A stretch of 5,755 nucleotides of DNA from assembly GCA_964557845.1 (NCBI GenBank), contig CAZLBV010000034.1, forward strand, positions 1-5,755, given 5' to 3'. This stretch comes from CAZLBV01 sp964557845 (GTDB taxonomy: Bacteria; Acidobacteriota; Aminicenantia; Aminicenantales; Aminicenantaceae). Below the pieces are notes generated by a model, which did no database searches, was not told where the DNA came from, and worked only from the letters and a program-made list of their open reading frames with translations. The position numbers and the translations under genes were made by a program. Positions 1 through 4,956 of this stretch are shown in pieces. How positions within the stretch are numbered: the first letter of the stretch is position 1; the number at the start of each line of letters is the position of its first letter.

Positions 1-351
1 GCTCAATCCAGTCTCTAATAAGATATTCAAACCGTAAACTGTAGCTGCAGCTGATGCCCCTGAAGTTCCTAAACCGGAAGCTATTTTCATATTTTTTTCA
101 ATTTCAATATTGACCCCGGCGGCTTTTCTCATCCGTTTTAAAAAACTAAAGGCAGCTATTCCCGCAGCATTTTTTTCAGGATCGCAGGGAATTTCTTCTT
201 TCCTGCCTTGAACTGTGATCCTGATCTTTTCGTCATTTCTGAGGGTCAGTCTGAAATTATCCTCTGGTGCCTTAAGTGCTATGGCGAATATATCGAAGCC
301 GGGACCAAAATTGGCGATCGTGGCAGGAGCTTTAAGGGATACAGACTTCAA
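1..351 (-). CDS. thrB: Homoserine kinase, archaeal-type GHMP kinase (N-terminal 117 residues, cut by window edge)
   Basis: Homoserine kinase phosphorylates L-homoserine with ATP to O-phosphohomoserine, the penultimate step of threonine synthesis, in the cytoplasm. The reading frame is open from a TTG at 351-349 to the left edge. The N-terminus carries PATIANFGPGFD (residues 9-20), the ThrB signature. The GHMP phosphate-binding loop follows at 91-102 (ASGLGTSGASAA), where the usual GLGSS is GLGTS. The TTG start is well supported. An in-frame TAA lies 15 bases upstream (366-364), AAGAAGGG is spaced 6 bases before the TTG, and the next in-frame ATG is at residue 73, beyond the first motif. The TTG shares two bases with the TGA of the upstream aldolase gene (TTGA), so translation is probably coupled. 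The overall look is of the archaeal-type branch. Other GHMP kinases are possible but less likely given the N-terminal motif. The C-terminal two thirds are not visible. Confidence 0.9.
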   Translation of the reverse strand, partial: MKSVSLKAPATIANFGPGFDIFAIALKAPEDNFRLTLRNDEKIRITVQGRKEEIPCDPEKNAAGIAAFSFLKRMRKAAGVNIEIEKNMKIASGLGTSGASAAATVYGLNILLETGLS

Positions 352-1226
352 ACCAATCCCTTCTTATGGAGAATTTCTTTCAAAATATTCCTTTTAGACT
401 CACTCAACCTGGTCAGAGGAAGTCGAAGATATTGACCGGGAAATCCCATTAAACCTAAGGCTTCTTTTGCAGCCATGGGATTGGTCTCAAACCTCAGCGC
501 CTCAAAAAGTTCGTAATAATCATAATGCAGCTGAGCCGCGGCTTCCCTGTCTCCTTTCAAGCTGAAATCAACGATGTCCCGCATGACTTCAGGAACTATA
601 TTACCTGCAACCGCAAACACACCACTTCCACCAAACATCATAATTGGATAGGCGGTAGTATCTTTTCCGGTGAAGACACCAAAATCCTGCTCTTTGGTTA
701 CATAAATAACTTTGGCCAAATGATCGAGAAGTTTATTTCCATCCTTGGTGCCTACTATATTAGGCATACGGGCCAGCTGTGAGTATAATGAGGGTTCAAC
801 ATTGATCCCTACTCTTCCTGGGGCGTTATGGATTAAAACCGGGATATCCGTAACATCGTTGATCCTTTTATAAAATTCTAAAACTCCATCGGGTTTGGGA
901 AGAACCAGAAAGGGCACATAGACAACTGCCAGATCACACCCTAATTTTGAGTAAAGCTTCAACCGATTGATAGTCTGCTCTAAATTACAAGAGCAGGTGT
1001 CAGGAGCGATCAAACATTTCCCCCCGGCCTCATCTACACAGATTTCAACGACGCGCTGTATCTCTGCATCCGTCAAAGCGGGACTTTCTCCCGTAACACC
1101 GAGGGGAGCAATACCGTGAATTCCGCTATCTACCTGACGGCGGATCAATTCTCTGAATCCATCTTCATCCAATTTGTAATTTTTATCAAAGGGAGTAACT
1201 ATTAGAGTGAAAGCACCTTTAACCAT
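348..1226 (-). CDS. Dihydrodipicolinate synthase (DapA)-superfamily aldolase with non-canonical active site
   Basis: This is a 292-residue class I aldolase of the DapA/N-acetylneuraminate lyase superfamily, the same length as E. coli DapA and aligning with almost no gaps. DapA condenses pyruvate with aspartate semialdehyde in lysine synthesis. The Schiff-base lysine is K161 (VGTKDG) and the substrate-carboxylate arginine is R138 (NAPGRVG). The GxTGE loop is GVTGE at 43-47, so T45 is kept but T44 is valine. The catalytic tyrosine Y133 is histidine (LIHNAP), and the Y106-Y107 pair is F106-L107. Two cysteines sit close together at 78 and 80. A strong Shine-Dalgarno (AGGAGGA, 5-base spacer) fixes the start at 1226. 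The gene is followed by thrB with overlapping stop and start codons, which fits aspartate-family amino-acid synthesis. The altered triad leaves open another 2-oxoacid aldolase or lyase. Family membership is near certain; the exact substrate is not. Confidence 0.93.
   Translation of the reverse strand: MVKGAFTLIVTPFDKNYKLDEDGFRELIRRQVDSGIHGIAPLGVTGESPALTDAEIQRVVEICVDEAGGKCLIAPDTCSCNLEQTINRLKLYSKLGCDLAVVYVPFLVLPKPDGVLEFYKRINDVTDIPVLIHNAPGRVGINVEPSLYSQLARMPNIVGTKDGNKLLDHLAKVIYVTKEQDFGVFTGKDTTAYPIMMFGGSGVFAVAGNIVPEVMRDIVDFSLKGDREAAAQLHYDYYELFEALRFETNPMAAKEALGLMGFPGQYLRLPLTRLSESKRNILKEILHKKGLV
358..365 (-). promoter_or_regulatory. Ribosome binding site for thrB, inside the aldolase gene
   Basis: AAGAAGGG on the minus strand lies within the last codons of the upstream gene, with a 6-base spacer before the TTG at 351-349. 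It decides the thrB start, because no ATG or GTG is available between the upstream in-frame stop and the first conserved motif. Confidence 0.7.
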
Positions 1227-1256
1227 ATTATTCCTCCTAACCTGGAAAAAATGCCG

Positions 1257-1282
1257 ATGATAATAATAAAATGTATTATCAT
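1257..1282 (-). promoter_or_regulatory. Perfect 9-bp inverted repeat over a possible -10, upstream of the aldolase gene
   Basis: ATGATAATA (1257-1265) and TATTATCAT (1274-1282) are exact reverse complements separated by 8 bases, starting 31 bases upstream of the aldolase start codon. Read on the minus strand the right arm contains GATAAT, a 5/6 match to a sigma-70 -10 box, but no convincing -35 lies at the right distance. The arrangement would suit a repressor operator covering the promoter. It is AT-only in large part, so chance is possible. The regulator is unknown. Confidence 0.4.
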
Positions 1283-1286
1283 GAAT

Positions 1287-1301
1287 TGGAAATACTTTCC
1301 A
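1287..1301 (-). promoter_or_regulatory. TGGAAA-N3-TTTCCA inverted repeat, candidate operator
   Basis: This is a perfect 6-bp dyad around TAC, 5 bases beyond the larger inverted repeat. It would fall in the -35/-10 spacer of the putative aldolase-thrB promoter. The rest of the gap up to the rightward promoter (about 1302-1459) holds short A/T tracts and a small dyad TTCTT-GAT-AAGAA at 1405-1417, and I see no RNA gene or recognisable riboswitch in it. Confidence 0.3.
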
Positions 1302-1459
1302 GAAAAAACTTTTTTTATCAGCTTGTAACTAAAAACAGCAGTCTCTACCTAACCTCTCAACTCTAAATAATCCAGGCTGATCAGTCGGGTCAGTTTAACA
1401 TAAATTCTTGATAAGAACAATGAAATCCAAGATCGAAAATACCTTATTCATACTTTATT

Positions 1460-1476
1460 TGGCATATATTTTGCTT
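1460..1476 (+). promoter_or_regulatory. Sigma-54 (-24/-12) promoter upstream of the BON remnant
   Basis: TGGCATATATTTTGCTT has the invariant GG (1461-1462) and GC (1473-1474) exactly 10 bases apart and a full TTGC at -12, matching the TGGCAC-N5-TTGC consensus except at the last base of the -24 element. Transcription would start near 1486, just before the TTG at 1505. The heptamer ATTCTTG at 1404-1410, overlapping the TTCTT-GAT-AAGAA dyad, is a candidate activator site. Sigma-54 dependence means transcription would need an ATP-driven enhancer-binding protein, not encoded in this window. Confidence 0.6.
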
Positions 1477-1504
1477 ATTTTTATTAACGTGGCAAAAAAT
1501 TATC

Positions 1505-1727
1505 TTGTATTCCAAAGAAAAGATCAAAAAAGACATTATTGATCATCTCTATGGGGAGAGTCGTGTCGATATTTCATCATTTAATATGGATGTATCAGGG
1601 GATGAAATTACTTTACTAAATCCAATGTTCATTGCCGGTATTGATGATGCCACAAGAAAAAATAAAAAGAATAATCAAAAATTGACCTGGTGTCTGGAAG
1701 CCTGATAATGTCCTGTCTTACAGGAAT
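1505..1727 (+). pseudogene. Decayed BON-domain protein gene (two frameshifts plus a nonsense codon)
   Basis: From a TTG at 1505 the frame encodes IKKDIIDHLYGESRVD and then NMDVSGDEITL (residues 7 to 37), which closely resembles the first half of a BON domain, a small alpha/beta fold common in OsmY-like periplasmic and envelope-stress proteins. After about 1616 this frame stops resembling the family, becomes lysine/asparagine-rich and ends at 1705. The expected continuation appears in the other frames: SNVHCRY (1621-1641) in one, then QEKIKRIIKN, a TGA at 1683-1685, and PGVWKPDNVL (1686-1715) in the third, matching the BON ending PGV..VDN.L. Two single-base losses and one nonsense mutation explain this. 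A well-placed Shine-Dalgarno is not evident, although a sigma-54-type promoter is present upstream. The alternative is an intact 66-residue protein with a half BON domain, or sequencing errors. The domain match is by eye. Confidence 0.6.
1711..1725 (+). repeat. TCCTGT-CTT-ACAGGA inverted repeat after the BON remnant
   Basis: A perfect 6-bp dyad with a 3-base loop lies just after the double stop TGATAA of the truncated reading frame. No T-run follows, so it is not a convincing intrinsic terminator. It also overlaps the end of the decayed BON sequence, so it may be incidental. Confidence 0.3.
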
Positions 1728-1782
1728 ATTCTTGCACAAATAAATTTCTACCCTAAATTAGCATTTATTGAACCAGTTTCTT

Positions 1783-1799
1783 TGGCACGTTTTGTGCTT
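1783..1799 (+). promoter_or_regulatory. Sigma-54 (-24/-12) promoter of the propeller-CDF operon
   Basis: TGGCACGTTTTGTGCTT carries a perfect -24 element (TGGCACG) and a -12 element GTGCTT with one mismatch to TTGC. GG (1784-1785) and GC (1796-1797) are exactly 10 bases apart. Transcription would begin near 1808-1809, giving a leader of about 100 bases. The heptamer ATTCTTG (1728-1734) lies 55 bases upstream of the -24 element, nearly the same distance as at the first sigma-54-type promoter, suggesting a shared activator. Confidence 0.7.
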
Positions 1800-1828
1800 G
1801 TAACTTTTATGATGACATTATTTATTTT

Positions 1829-1852
1829 AATACATACCGGAAAGGATGTATT
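1829..1852 (+). promoter_or_regulatory. Leader hairpin upstream of the beta-propeller gene
   Basis: AATACAT (1829-1835) pairs with ATGTATT (1846-1852). Inside, after a single bulged A, CC pairs with GG around a GGAAA loop, giving a 9-bp stem. It would lie in the transcribed leader, about 57 bases before the start codon. A second, A/T-only pairing (TAAATTTT 1857-1864 with AAAATTTA 1884-1891) lies between it and the ribosome binding site. The role is unknown: mRNA stability or translational control are possible. No known riboswitch is recognised. Confidence 0.3.
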
Positions 1853-1908
1853 TCTATAAATTTTGAGAAGATGTAGATCCCTAAAAATTTAAATAGGAGA
1901 AGTAAAAC

Positions 1909-2946
1909 ATGGCAGAAGAAAAAACAATGGATAAAGTAAAAATATTTTGGACCGCTTTTTGGATCATTCTTGCTGTTATAGTGATTGTGATCTTAATAAT
2001 CGTGCTGTTACATTTACTGGAACCAAAAGAAGCGACAGAACCACCTGAAGCAGCGATACCAAGTGAAACCATTGCTCTCTCTCCTGTTTATATCTCCCTG
2101 AAAGACGCCGGAACCGTGATCAGAAATGACGGAATAAAATGGCCAGTGGATCGATCTGTTACTTATATCACCTGTACTAATGACGGTCTTCATATTATGG
2201 CTGTCAGCAGCACAGAAGAAAGTGTTTATGTGATCGATGTGTTGGAAAATACCGTAACATCCACAATTAGTGTAGGCTCCGCTCCTAAAGGCATCAAGCT
2301 TTCTCCAGATGAACGATATCTTCTAGTTGCAAATGAGGCATCCGGTTCCTTAAGCATTATCGATGCGGCTGCCAATCAGCTTATCAAAGAAATCCCGATA
2401 GGTAAGAATCCTTTTAATATTGTTTTTTCGCCCGACGGCTCCTTTGCCTATATCACCCTTGTTCAAGAGGAAGCTATTGCGGTATTGGACATGAAAGAAT
2501 TAAAAAAAGTTAAATCCATACCCCTTCCAGGAGGGCCGCAAAATCTGGATATAATGCCGGATGGAAATACCCTATTTGTAACAAACATCCAAACCAATGA
2601 TGTTGCTGTTTTAAATCTTATTGATGAAACCATAGAAAAAAGAATTCCGGTTACCGCCGGTCCTCATGGAATCGATATACCACCTGTAGGAGACCGTGTT
2701 TATGTCAGCGGAGACGGAGGAGACAACATCACCATTATTGATCCGGTAAATGGAGTTGTTCTGGAAGAGATCTTTGTAGGAGATGGGCCCTACGGCTTAC
2801 GCACATCAAAAGCAGGCGATATGCTTTATGTTGCCGTTACAGGTAGAAACGAAGTGGTGGTAGTTAATACAGAACTTTATGAAGTTACTGCGTCAACAAT
2901 CGCCGGGGAACATCCATTTTGGATCGCTATTCCGGGAAATAAATGA
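1909..2946 (+). CDS. Membrane-anchored YVTN-family beta-propeller protein
   Basis: This is a 345-residue protein. Residues 13-35 are one very hydrophobic segment (Ile/Val/Leu-rich), read as an uncleaved N-terminal anchor with no lipobox. A proline/glutamate-rich linker follows (39-58). From about 82 to 332 there are six repeats of about 42 residues with the pattern VYVIDxxxxxVxxxIxVGxxPxGIxxSPDGxxLxVxN, best seen in 106-143, 148-183 and 189-225, then a short closing strand (IAGEHPFWIAI). This is the YVTN/40-residue surface-layer propeller fold, which forms scaffolds or binding surfaces. With no catalytic motif or haem site, its ligand is unknown. The propeller is probably outside the cytoplasmic membrane. 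AGGAG, 9 bases before the ATG at 1909, supports the start; an ATG at 1927 is the alternative. The stop overlaps the start of the CDF transporter, so the two are probably translated together from the sigma-54-type promoter. A part in metal binding or sensing is inference from this coupling. Confidence 0.88.
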   Translation: MAEEKTMDKVKIFWTAFWIILAVIVIVILIIVLLHLLEPKEATEPPEAAIPSETIALSPVYISLKDAGTVIRNDGIKWPVDRSVTYITCTNDGLHIMAVSSTEESVYVIDVLENTVTSTISVGSAPKGIKLSPDERYLLVANEASGSLSIIDAAANQLIKEIPIGKNPFNIVFSPDGSFAYITLVQEEAIAVLDMKELKKVKSIPLPGGPQNLDIMPDGNTLFVTNIQTNDVAVLNLIDETIEKRIPVTAGPHGIDIPPVGDRVYVSGDGGDNITIIDPVNGVVLEEIFVGDGPYGLRTSKAGDMLYVAVTGRNEVVVVNTELYEVTASTIAGEHPFWIAIPGNK

Positions 2947-3821
2947 AAGAAATTTCTTATGAGAAATCCTTAAAAATAGCTATCTTTCTGACTGTTCTAT
3001 TTTTTATTGCGGAAGTTATAGGAGGATTTATCTCAGGCTCGCTTTCATTATTAGGCGATGCCGGCCATATGCTTAGAGATGTGATCGCGCTGTTCATTTC
3101 ACTCAGCGCATTGAAGATATCAAAGAGACTCCCTTCCAAAAGAAAAACATTCGGTTATCATAGAATAGAGATATTTGCAGCGTTTTTAAATGGATTTTTT
3201 TTGATCGCTATCGGACTTTGGATTTTATGGGAAGCCTTCCATAGGATCAGTTCCCCCCAACCTATAAAAAGTATTCCCATGCTGATCGTTGCTCTATTAG
3301 GACTTGGAGTTAATATCTACATCGCTTTTAAACTTCATGGAAGTAAAGACATTAATATAAAAAGTGCCTTTTTTCATGTGATGACCGATGCAGCTTTTTC
3401 TTTAGCAGTTATAGCTGCTGCGATCTTGATCCATTTGACCGGTAAGACCATCTTTGATCCTATTCTCAGTGCTGTTATATCTGTTGTGATTATCATTTCA
3501 GCCATAAAAATTATTAAAGATTCTGTATTGATACTGCTTGAATTTGCTCCGGCAGATATCGACTTCGACGAAGTTGTGCAAGATATTCAAAAGGTGGAAG
3601 GAGTTCAAGGTGTTCACCATGTTCATTTATGGACGTTATGCTCGAATATCAATGTCATCGACGCCCACATTTATACTCAGGTTGAACTTTTAACCGAAAT
3701 AGAAAATATCAAAAAAGATATAAAGAAAAGATTGAGAAAATACAATATAAAGCATGCTACTCTCGAATTCGAATGTGAAGAATGCATTTTACCTGATGAA
3801 ATATCTAAAATGGAGCATTAA
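2943..3821 (+). CDS. Cation diffusion facilitator (CzcD/ZitB-like) metal efflux transporter
   Basis: This 292-residue inner-membrane antiporter of the CDF family exports divalent metals, usually Zn2+ and often Co2+, Cd2+ or Fe2+, in exchange for protons. Six membrane segments lie at about 11-33, 35-57, 75-99, 110-131, 143-164 and 170-190. The transport site is two HxxxD motifs, H42-D46 in segment 2 (AGHMLRD) and H145-D149 in segment 5 (HVMTDA), the arrangement typical of Zn-type CzcD/ZitB. The cytoplasmic C-terminal domain (about 200-292) has the usual histidine cluster HHVHLW (225-230) and ends with a cysteine pair, CEEC (278-281), resembling C-terminal metal-binding positions. The loop between segments 4 and 5 is short and lacks the long His-rich stretch of many relatives. 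The ATG at 2943 overlaps the propeller stop by 4 bases (ATGA), with GGGAA upstream as a weak ribosome site. Metal specificity cannot be settled here. Confidence 0.95.
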   Translation: MKEISYEKSLKIAIFLTVLFFIAEVIGGFISGSLSLLGDAGHMLRDVIALFISLSALKISKRLPSKRKTFGYHRIEIFAAFLNGFFLIAIGLWILWEAFHRISSPQPIKSIPMLIVALLGLGVNIYIAFKLHGSKDINIKSAFFHVMTDAAFSLAVIAAAILIHLTGKTIFDPILSAVISVVIIISAIKIIKDSVLILLEFAPADIDFDEVVQDIQKVEGVQGVHHVHLWTLCSNINVIDAHIYTQVELLTEIENIKKDIKKRLRKYNIKHATLEFECEECILPDEISKMEH

Positions 3822-3826
3822 GTCGA

Positions 3827-3843
3827 TCAAGGTTACCCCTTGA
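3827..3843 (+). repeat. TCAAGG-N5-CCTTGA inverted repeat after the CDF gene
   Basis: A perfect 6-bp dyad with a 5-base loop begins 5 bases after the CDF stop codon. It could end or stabilise the operon transcript. No T-run follows, so a classical intrinsic terminator is not supported. Confidence 0.35.
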
Positions 3844-3857
3844 AGGAACGATCTGCC

Positions 3858-3877
3858 GGCATTTCTGGGCATTTCTG
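3858..3877 (+). repeat. Tandem decamer GGCATTTCTG, two exact copies
   Basis: Two identical, directly adjacent 10-base units lie 14 bases upstream of the -35 box of the following gene. One helical turn per unit would place a bound protein on the same DNA face at each copy. Activator half-sites or chance slippage both fit. Confidence 0.4.
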
Positions 3878-3891
3878 TTAATCCCGGTAAT

Positions 3892-3920
3892 TTGACACAT
3901 ATCAACTCTTGCCCTATAGT
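3892..3920 (+). promoter_or_regulatory. Sigma-70-type promoter of the RNase HII-like gene
   Basis: TTGACA (3892-3897, perfect -35), exactly 17 bases, then TATAGT (3915-3920, 5/6 -10). Transcription would start near 3927, about 30 bases before the ATG at 3958. This near-consensus promoter implies steady housekeeping expression and makes this gene a unit separate from the sigma-54-type operon upstream. Confidence 0.75.
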
Positions 3921-3957
3921 AGATTTTCTTTTATTTTTATAACTGGGTAAGAAAAAG

Positions 3958-4938
3958 ATGTTTGTCTATTCAGGGATCGATGAAGCCGGATACGGACCGA
4001 TGTTTGGGCCTCTGGTGATCTCAAGAAGTACCTTTATTCTTGATCAAATCGAACCTGATCCCTCTGAACCCCCTTCATTGTGGACATTATTGAATTCAGC
4101 GGTCTGTAAAAAACCTAATGATAAAAAAAAACGCCTGGCTGTCAATGATTCCAAGCTTCTTTATAATCCGGTCTATTCTTTAAAACATCTCGAACGGGGG
4201 GTTCTGTCTTTTCTGTCGGCGTTAGATATCATACCTAACGATCTAAATGATCTCTTAAAACAAATAGCTTTTGACGAACTTTCCCATCGGATCCAGTATG
4301 ACTGGTATTTATCCCCCCAAGGAGAGCCAAAAGTCCCTTTTCTGTTTTCTTTATCTCAACTTGATCAGCCCAAACAAAGGCTTCATAAGGCTCTTCTTAA
4401 GAGTTCTATCCGTCTTGCTGATTTGAAAGCAGCGGTGATATTTGAGGACCGGTTCAATCAAATGGTACAAAACAAGGGATCAAAAGCAGGCTGTGCGTGG
4501 AGTTTTGTATCAGGCCATCTTGAATCCATATGGGCACAGTTCGGAGAATATCATCCCCTGGTAGTTGTGGATCGTCAAGGCGGGAGAAAAAGCTATCATG
4601 CACTTCTGGAATCAACGTTCGCTCCGGCAGCAGTTACTACTCTTTATGAATCTCACCCGATTAGCTTTTATAAGATCGTCTCCGGATTTCGTACAATGTT
4701 TATCCAGATCCAGGTCAACAGCGAAAAACATCACCTGCCGGTAGCCCTGGCTTCTATGGTATCAAAATACATAAGAGAACTTCTTATGACACGATTTCAA
4801 AAGTTTTGGTTGCTTTATGCGCCTGATATAAAACCTACCTTTGGATATTTTGGAGACGGAAGGCGTTTTCTTGAAGAGATCGAGCCTTTAATAACAGAAT
4901 TAAAAATAGACCCTGACAATTTTATCCGGAAATGCTGA
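3958..4938 (+). CDS. Divergent RNase HII-like protein with GYG in place of GRG
   Basis: This 326-residue protein has the landmarks of type 2 RNase H in order: IDEAGYGPMFGPLV (7-20, catalytic D8-E9), NDSK (63-66), VVVDRQGG (202-209, D205), ASMVSKYIREL (265-275, with E274 where RNase HII has Asp), and a C-terminal GYFGDGRRFLEEI resembling GYPT..HL..I. Four acidic residues (D8, E9, D205, E274) could hold two metal ions, so hydrolysis of RNA in RNA-DNA hybrids is plausible. Two things are odd. The arginine of the GRG motif, which reads the ribose at the RNA-DNA junction, is tyrosine (GYG). About 85 extra residues separate DSK from D205, making it far longer than the usual 200 or so. The ATG places the first catalytic motif at residue 8, as in RNase HII, but the ribosome site is weak. 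Its cellular role is unassigned, and a standard rnhB may exist elsewhere. Confidence 0.75.
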   Translation: MFVYSGIDEAGYGPMFGPLVISRSTFILDQIEPDPSEPPSLWTLLNSAVCKKPNDKKKRLAVNDSKLLYNPVYSLKHLERGVLSFLSALDIIPNDLNDLLKQIAFDELSHRIQYDWYLSPQGEPKVPFLFSLSQLDQPKQRLHKALLKSSIRLADLKAAVIFEDRFNQMVQNKGSKAGCAWSFVSGHLESIWAQFGEYHPLVVVDRQGGRKSYHALLESTFAPAAVTTLYESHPISFYKIVSGFRTMFIQIQVNSEKHHLPVALASMVSKYIRELLMTRFQKFWLLYAPDIKPTFGYFGDGRRFLEEIEPLITELKIDPDNFIRKC

Positions 4939-4956
4939 GTTCTGGATCACCTTTTT
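4924..4956 (+). terminator. Weak possible intrinsic terminator after the RNase HII-like gene
   Basis: ATCCGG (4924-4929) can pair with CTGGAT (4942-4947) through one G-U wobble around a 12-base loop. After CACC comes TTTTT (4952-4956). The stem is short and overlaps the gene's last codons, so this is a low-grade call. It would act only on rightward transcription, and the T-run overlaps the stop of the convergent protease gene. Confidence 0.25.

Noticed and set aside
208..435. Plus-strand reading frames at 208-435 and 215-397
   Set aside because: They are antisense to thrB and the aldolase gene, resemble no family, and have no ribosome site.
525..782. 85-codon plus-strand reading frame
   Set aside because: It lies wholly antisense to the conserved aldolase core.
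1302..1459. Possible lysine riboswitch or T-box leader before the aldolase gene
   Set aside because: Read on the minus strand, AGAGGTTAGGTAGAG is faintly suggestive, but the lysine-box core and T-box GGGTGG-type sequence are absent.
1490..1505. A further TGGCA just downstream of the first sigma-54 site
   Set aside because: No GC falls 10 bases after its GG, so it cannot be a -24/-12 promoter.
1846..1866. Six-codon upstream reading frame (ATG TAT TTC TAT AAA TTT TGA) in the propeller leader
   Set aside because: AAAGG sits too close to the ATG, the codon is inside the hairpin arm, and nothing suggests selection for the peptide.
1881..2072. 63-codon minus-strand frame over the propeller start
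   Set aside because: It is the antisense of the propeller's membrane segment and has no independent support.
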